Positions 5,276 to 9,199 of a stretch of DNA of 9,199 nucleotides are shown one piece after another; the stretch's first letter is position 1; every line of letters starts with the position of its first letter. The position numbers and the translations under genes are program-made. This DNA is from Eggerthellaceae bacterium. Lineage in GTDB: Bacteria; Actinomycetota; Coriobacteriia; Coriobacteriales; Eggerthellaceae. The notes beneath the pieces were generated by a model, which was not told where the DNA came from, made no database searches, and saw only the letters and a list, made by a program, of their open reading frames with translations. The DNA lies in assembly GCA_900753095.1 (NCBI GenBank), contig CAADXT010000114.1, positions 1-9,199 of the forward strand, written 5' to 3'.

Positions 5276-6990
5276 TCGCAAGCCGTTTGCTTGCCTTCGT
5301 GAAGACGAAGGCGTTTCACATCCTGCTCCTGCTCGTGGGCCTTGCGTTCTTGCTCACCGGTGCCTTCCACGGAAACGTGTGGTTCGATGAAAGCTATTCG
5401 GTGGCTATCGCGAACCATTCTTTCGCCGATATCTGGGACATCGGTTCGGGCGACGTTCATCCGGTTCTGTTCTATTGGGCGCTGCATGTTCTGAACCTTG
5501 TGTTCGGGCAGAATGTGCTGGTGTACCGCCTGTTCACCGTGGCCGGAACCTTTTCACTTGCCCTGCTTGGCTTGGTGATGGTGCGTCATGATTTCGGCTG
5601 GAAAACAGGGCTTTTGTTCAGCTTGTTCGCCCTGTTCACCCCTTACCTCACCTATATGGCGGTAGAGATTCGCATGTACTCGTGGGCTTCGTTCACGGTG
5701 ATGCTGTGCGCGCTCTATGCATGGCGCGTTGCCTGCACGTTGGCACGCAACGCTGCAGAGGGTGCGCGCGAAAAAGGCACGAAATCCCCTGATGGCTCGG
5801 CGCAAGCATGGTGGGCATCGGCTGCGTACCAGGACGATGCGGGCAAGCGCTGTTGGGCTAACGTGCCATGTGCGTGGTGGCTTGCCCTGTTCTGCTCGAG
5901 CTTGGCCAGCGCCTATCTCCACTACTATGGCGTTCTTGCCGCTTTCTTGATCAATGCGTTCCTGCTAGCCTTCATCCTCGTACGCGCGCGCAAGGCCCTG
6001 CCGGTGCTTGCTTCGGGAGCTGCGGTGCAGGTTTTGCTGTATGTTCCTTGGCTAGCGGTGCTGGCAAGCCAAGTGGGTGTGGTGTCGGGTTCGTATTGGG
6101 CGGACGTTGTTTTCCCGCGAACGTTGGTTGAATGGGCGTTTTATCCCATTGCAACAAGCTACGTGATCTTCGCCGATACCTACGGACAGGGATACGTGGT
6201 GGCGTTGGGTGTTTGTGCGGGCATCGCCATTGCCTCAGCGGTGTATGGAGCGTTCTGCTTCTTCCGGCGCGGCAAAAACGTGCCCTTTGAAGCGAAATCC
6301 TCTAAAGCTAAAGCGCACAGCTTCCTCGTCAAGACTGTGCTAAGCCCAGCGGCGTTGCCGGCGCTTTGGGGTGTTGCTCTGTACCTGGGCGTGTTCCTTG
6401 TGGCGCTTGCTGCTTCTGTGGCGATGGACTCTCTTATCGTGTACTATCGCTATCTTTCGGTAACCATCGGCCCACTGCTGTTGGCCGCTTCCATCGTCGT
6501 TGCCCATTTGAGAAGCCGCGTGTGCGTTGGAGGATTGCTTACGGCGTTTCTGGGGGCATCGTTGGTGAATCAGCTGCTGTTCATCCACGATGCGTACAGC
6601 GAGAAGAACCAGGAGCCGCTTACCTGCTTTGAGGAATCTGTTGCTGAAAACGGCGAGCCTCTGGTGCTTTCCTCCGATATCGGCATAGAGGGGGTTACTG
6701 CGGTTAGCTGCACCGCCATCAGCCAAACGTTTTTGGCTTGGCAGCCTGGCGATTGGGCGCATGCGTACCAATCGTATGCTCCAACGCTGAGCACGGTGCA
6801 GTCGTGGGATGCTGCGCTCGATTCGCATCAGGGGAGCTTCATTGTCTTAGGGCAAGCGAGCAGGGAGGCTCTGCCTAAAGACGTTACCGACTTGGCAAGC
6901 CGCTCCGACGTTCAGCTCGAAAGCGCCCAAACGTTCTACCGCCCCTACGAGCGTACTTGGTTCACAATTGCGGTTATGGAGAAAGAGTAG
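5272..6990 (+). CDS. Multi-spanning GT-C glycosyltransferase (ArnT/PMT_2-like)
   Basis: This 572-residue integral membrane protein has about 11 hydrophobic segments between residues 15 and 437, then an extracytoplasmic-looking soluble tail of about 130 residues. GT-C hallmarks are an acidic pair in the first outside loop (WFDESYS, D39-E40) followed by DVHPVLFYW (61-69), the D-x-HP-x-x-Y motif seen in polyprenyl-phosphate-sugar-dependent transferases. YYRYLSVTIGP (391-401) matches the conserved late Arg/Tyr region. A hydrophilic stretch at about 160-198 separates two membrane blocks. The likely role is to take the lipid-linked sugar made by the upstream GT2 enzyme and transfer it to a cell-surface acceptor. 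The TTG at 5272 overlaps the preceding TGA by 4 bases; it has only a weak Shine-Dalgarno (TGGAAAG at 5251-5257), so coupling is likely. Another TTG at 5287 is possible. The acceptor (protein, lipid or wall polymer) is unknown. A terminator follows. Confidence 0.85.
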   Translation: MIASRLLAFVKTKAFHILLLLVGLAFLLTGAFHGNVWFDESYSVAIANHSFADIWDIGSGDVHPVLFYWALHVLNLVFGQNVLVYRLFTVAGTFSLALLGLVMVRHDFGWKTGLLFSLFALFTPYLTYMAVEIRMYSWASFTVMLCALYAWRVACTLARNAAEGAREKGTKSPDGSAQAWWASAAYQDDAGKRCWANVPCAWWLALFCSSLASAYLHYYGVLAAFLINAFLLAFILVRARKALPVLASGAAVQVLLYVPWLAVLASQVGVVSGSYWADVVFPRTLVEWAFYPIATSYVIFADTYGQGYVVALGVCAGIAIASAVYGAFCFFRRGKNVPFEAKSSKAKAHSFLVKTVLSPAALPALWGVALYLGVFLVALAASVAMDSLIVYYRYLSVTIGPLLLAASIVVAHLRSRVCVGGLLTAFLGASLVNQLLFIHDAYSEKNQEPLTCFEESVAENGEPLVLSSDIGIEGVTAVSCTAISQTFLAWQPGDWAHAYQSYAPTLSTVQSWDAALDSHQGSFIVLGQASREALPKDVTDLASRSDVQLESAQTFYRPYERTWFTIAVMEKE

Positions 6991-7026
6991 CTCCTCTTTT
7001 CCGTTGCGCATCCTACTGCCAACACG

Positions 7027-7064
7027 AAAAAGCGCCGTGCGAACACTTTCGCACGGCGCTTTTT
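7027..7064. terminator. Bidirectional intrinsic terminator between convergent genes
   Basis: A 17-bp perfect stem (7027-7043 with 7048-7064) closes a CACT loop. The GC-rich core GCGCCGTGCG is flanked by AAAAA and TTTTT, so the structure works in both directions. It ends transcripts of the glycosyltransferase operon (stop at 6990) and of the ldh gene (stop at 7096) from the opposite side. Confidence 0.95.
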
Positions 7065-7095
7065 GCTTTGCTGGTTTGAAGGTGAATTCCCTCGA

Positions 7096-8055
7096 TTACA
7101 GAGAAAGGTCGACCTTTGCCAGGGTTGCCTTGAGGGTAGAAGCCGATGCGTGCAGATGCTCGGCCTCGTCGATGCTCAGCTGCAGGGGAATGGGGAATTC
7201 CACGCCCTTGCTGCCCACGATGGCGGGCATGCTCATTACCACATCGGTAACGCCCTGCACATCGGTGCGGTAGTTGGACACGGTCATAATCGACTTCTGG
7301 TCACGCACAATTGCCTCGCAGATGCGGGTAACCGAAGGGGCGATGCCGAAATAGGTGGCGCGCTTCTTCTCGATGATCTCGTAGGCGCTGTTGCGCACGC
7401 TTTCTTCGATCGAGGTGCGCAGCTCGGAGGGGTTTTCGAATCCGCGCAGGCGGAAGAAGTCGTTGATGGGGATGCCGGAAACGTTTGCGGCGCTCCACAC
7501 GGCAAGCTCGCTGTCGCCGTGCTCGCCGATGATGCGGGCGTGCACGTGGCGCGGGTCTACGTCGAGCATGTGGCCGAGCGTGTACTTGAGGCGCGCGCTG
7601 TCGAGCACCGTGCCCGAACCCATTACGCGCTCGCGCGGCAGGCCGGAGAGCTCCATCACTACCTGGGTAAGGATATCGACAGGGTTCGAAACCACCACGA
7701 AGATGCCGTCGAAGCCCTGCTCCATGATCTGGGGAACGATGGTCTTGAAGATTGCCACATTCTTCTGCACCAGGTCGAGGCGCGTTTCGCCGGGCTTTTG
7801 GTTGGCGCCAGCCGTGATGATGACGATCGAGGCATCGGCAAGGTCCTCATATGTGCCGGCATAGATGTTCATAGGGCTGTAGTAGGGGATGCCGTGGCTG
7901 ATGTCGAGCGCCTCGCCCTCAGCTCGGTTTGTGTCTACGTCGATAAGAACCATGTCGGTGAAGAGCTTGCTCTGCATCAGGCTGTATGCCGTGGTGGAAC
8001 CCACGAAGCCGCAGCCGATGACGGCAACCTTCCTTCCGTAAAGTGAACTGCTCAT
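7096..8055 (-). CDS. ldh: L-lactate dehydrogenase
   Basis: This 319-residue cytoplasmic enzyme reduces pyruvate to L-lactate with NADH, the redox-balancing last step of homolactic or mixed fermentation. The Rossmann NAD-binding loop is GCGFVGST (14-21), and the acidic DVD (39-41) selects NAD over NADP. The active-site loop AGANQKPGETR (82-92) carries the Gln (Q86) that distinguishes lactate from malate dehydrogenases (which have Arg) and the catalytic Arg (R92). SNPVDI (123-128), GSGTVLDSARL (146-156, substrate-binding R155) and IGEHGDSE (176-183, catalytic H179) complete the set. Length is standard and no key residue is missing. The start ATG at 8053-8055 follows an AGAGAGG Shine-Dalgarno about 8 bases upstream. 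It is monocistronic: convergent with the glycosyltransferase operon across a shared terminator and divergent from amt. An interrupted dyad over its likely promoter suggests specific control. Malate dehydrogenase is the alternative, argued against by Q86. Confidence 0.96.
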   Translation of the reverse strand: MSSSLYGRKVAVIGCGFVGSTTAYSLMQSKLFTDMVLIDVDTNRAEGEALDISHGIPYYSPMNIYAGTYEDLADASIVIITAGANQKPGETRLDLVQKNVAIFKTIVPQIMEQGFDGIFVVVSNPVDILTQVVMELSGLPRERVMGSGTVLDSARLKYTLGHMLDVDPRHVHARIIGEHGDSELAVWSAANVSGIPINDFFRLRGFENPSELRTSIEESVRNSAYEIIEKKRATYFGIAPSVTRICEAIVRDQKSIMTVSNYRTDVQGVTDVVMSMPAIVGSKGVEFPIPLQLSIDEAEHLHASASTLKATLAKVDLSL

Positions 8056-8081
8056 AAAAGGTACCTCTCTCTGGTTTGGCT

Positions 8082-8131
8082 AACGCAAGGTATGGAAACG
8101 AAATATAGGCATCTCCCGTTTCCTTTGCGTT
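8082..8131 (-). promoter_or_regulatory. Large interrupted dyad over the probable ldh promoter/leader
   Basis: Two nested inverted repeats share nearly one centre: AACGCAA (8082-8088) with TTGCGTT (8125-8131), and GGAAACG (8094-8100) with CGTTTCC (8117-8123). Together they give 14 paired positions with 5-base and 1-base offsets on the two sides. Between the inner arms lies AATATA (8102-8107), which on the minus strand reads TATATT, a plausible -10 for ldh; no good -35 accompanies it. The dyad could be an operator, or an RNA hairpin if transcription starts further upstream. It does not match the Rex consensus I know. Confidence 0.5.
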
Positions 8132-8214
8132 GCATTGCTATTTCCTCTGCATGGACGTTGCTTCAAAAGGCTGTTACGCGAAGCAATGAAACATTAGGGG
8201 AAACAAGTGCTTCC

Positions 8215-8263
8215 TAGAATAACCGTTGTTACGAGCTCCCCCTTTGAAAAGCTCTCTCGTAAC
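8215..8263 (+). promoter_or_regulatory. Putative amt promoter -10 and 5' leader hairpin
   Basis: TAGAAT (8215-8220) is one base from the -10 consensus, with no recognisable -35 at 16-18 bases upstream, as in activator-dependent promoters. A transcript from it would begin near 8227, just at an inverted repeat: GTTACGAG (8228-8235) pairs with CTCGTAAC (8256-8263), with an inner GAGCT (8233-8237)/AGCTC (8250-8254) alternative. The hairpin ends one base before the GGAAAGGAAG ribosome binding site (8264-8273). Confidence 0.4.
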
Positions 8264-8277
8264 GGAAAGGAAGAGCC

Positions 8278-9199
8278 ATGTACGATCCCGGAACAACAAC
8301 CTTCATGATCATGAGTTGCGCCCTGGTTCTGATGATGGGCCCGGCGCTGGCCCTGTTCTATGGAGGCCTTTCAAGAAGGAAGAACGTCGTGAACACTATG
8401 CTCATGTGCGTGATGGCGATGGGCGTGGTGGGGTGCCTTTGGGCGATTCTCGGCGATTCCATTGCCTACGGCGGCCCGGATGCCTTCGATGAAGAGGGAA
8501 ACCTCGTCAATGCAGCGGCGTTGTTCGTCGGTGGCTTCGATAGGGTGTTCTCTTCGTGGTCGCTCACGGAGATGCTCGATGCGCTTGCTGCGATGCCAGA
8601 GGACGCCACATATGCCGATGTAGCGGTGGGCACGTACCCTGGTTTGGTCGATGTAGCGTTTCAGGCGGCATTCGCCATGGTTACTGCGGCCATTGTTACC
8701 GGTTCCTTGGCGGGCCGCATGAAGTTCGGCGCCCTGACCTTTATTTTGGTGGTGTGGTCGATGGTGGTGTACGCCCCGATGGCCCATATGGTGTGGGGCT
8801 CGGGCCTTATCGGCAACGAGAACGCGATTGGAGCCATCGACTTCGCCGGCGGTACAGCTGTTCATATCTGCTCGGGCCTCGGCGGTTTGGTTCTGGCATT
8901 GATTTTGGGCAAGCGCATGGGCTTCGAGGTCCGCGTGGTGCGCCCTCACAACGTTCCTGCGGTTATGCTGGGCTGCGGCCTTTTGTTCGTGGGTTGGTTC
9001 GGCTTCAATGGCGGCTCGGCGTTGGCTGCCGATGGATATGCCGCCCTCGCCATCTGCAACACGCTTCTTGCCGGTTGCTCTGCCTCGGCAAGCTGGCTTG
9101 TCGTTGAGCGCATTGCAACGGGCAAGCCCACTTTGGTCGGCGGCTGCACGGGCATCTTGGCCGGCTTGGTGGTTATCACACCGGCTTGCGGCTTCGTCG
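8278..9199 (+). CDS. amt: Ammonium transporter (Amt/MEP/Rh family), 3' truncated
   Basis: The first 307 residues of an Amt-type ammonium channel run off the right edge without a stop; the family usually has about 400-480 residues. The N-terminal segment ends in ALFYGGLSRRKN (25-36), a family signature. FQAAFAMVT (128-136) corresponds to the periplasmic Phe gate (F128 and F132, like F103/F107 of E. coli AmtB). AHMVWG (169-174) supplies the recruiting Trp (W173). The signature DFAGGTAVH (188-196) has the structural Asp and the first pore His (D160/H168 in AmtB). RPHNVP (222-227) and FGFNGGSA (241-248) are also typical. The periplasmic loop at about 70-125 is long and acidic. At least seven membrane segments are present. 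The ATG at 8278 is preceded by AAGGAAG (8267-8273). The protein should import ammonium across the cytoplasmic membrane; a glnK partner, if any, would be downstream. The second pore His lies outside the window. Confidence 0.96.
   Translation, partial: MYDPGTTTFMIMSCALVLMMGPALALFYGGLSRRKNVVNTMLMCVMAMGVVGCLWAILGDSIAYGGPDAFDEEGNLVNAAALFVGGFDRVFSSWSLTEMLDALAAMPEDATYADVAVGTYPGLVDVAFQAAFAMVTAAIVTGSLAGRMKFGALTFILVVWSMVVYAPMAHMVWGSGLIGNENAIGAIDFAGGTAVHICSGLGGLVLALILGKRMGFEVRVVRPHNVPAVMLGCGLLFVGWFGFNGGSALAADGYAALAICNTLLAGCSASASWLVVERIATGKPTLVGGCTGILAGLVVITPACGFV

Noticed and set aside
7063..8046. Long plus-strand open frame (327 codons) opposite ldh
   Set aside because: It is an exact antisense shadow of a fully conserved lactate dehydrogenase. 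Its product is His/Ala/Val/Asp-rich without recognisable motifs, and such frames arise from the codon bias of GC-rich genes.

Overview
The window is moderately GC-rich DNA, densely coding, with classic Shine-Dalgarno sites and strong intrinsic terminators. The very acidic, Pro/Ala/Glu-rich multidomain protein at the left end, the Actinobacteria-like style of the ldh and amt genes and the codon use suggest an anaerobic actinobacterium of the Coriobacteriia (Eggerthella/Slackia/Olsenella-type). This is an inference from protein style, not from a marker gene. Two ParB-binding parS palindromes lie 448 bp apart, which suggests that the window is in the origin-proximal part of the chromosome.

Layout. 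(1) Positions 3-2597, plus strand: the 3' part of a very large gene. About 680 residues of low-complexity, probably disordered sequence lead into the C-terminal half of an M28-type metallopeptidase fold in which several zinc-ligand positions look substituted. One parS site is embedded in this coding sequence. (2) Positions 2598-2913: convergent intergenic region with a bidirectional terminator, a 10-bp-stem hairpin of unknown role and a perfect parS inside a 22-bp palindrome. (3) Positions 2914-3882, minus strand: a ChbG/HpnK (YdjC-family) carbohydrate deacetylase. (4) Positions 3883-4084: divergent control region with a 9-bp inverted repeat, a 9-bp direct repeat, and a Shine-Dalgarno sequence separated from its ATG by a hairpin. 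(5) Positions 4085-5275 and 5272-6990, plus strand: a two-gene operon of a GtrB/ArnC/DPM1-like polyprenyl-phosphate glycosyltransferase and a multi-spanning GT-C glycosyltransferase (ArnT/PMT_2-like), overlapping by 4 bases. (6) A bidirectional terminator, then ldh (L-lactate dehydrogenase, minus strand, 7096-8055). (7) Positions 8056-8277: divergent ldh/amt control region with a roughly 50-bp interrupted dyad over the likely ldh promoter and a leader hairpin before amt. (8) Positions 8278-9199, plus strand: the first 307 codons of an Amt ammonium transporter, running off the right edge.

How they work together. The deacetylase and the two glycosyltransferases look like a small envelope-glycan decoration cassette. 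The GT2 enzyme would charge a polyprenyl phosphate with a sugar, the GT-C enzyme would transfer it outside the membrane, and the deacetylase could trim an N-acetyl group. The logic resembles Arn and Hpn pathways, but the substrates are unknown. ldh (NADH re-oxidation in fermentation) and amt (ammonium uptake) are separate metabolic genes sharing a divergent promoter region. No mobile element, CRISPR array, tRNA or rRNA is visible. The most unusual signals are the coding-sequence parS paired with an intergenic one, the apparently degenerate or split M28 domain, the hairpin-bridged Shine-Dalgarno of the GT2 gene, and the large dyad at the ldh promoter.
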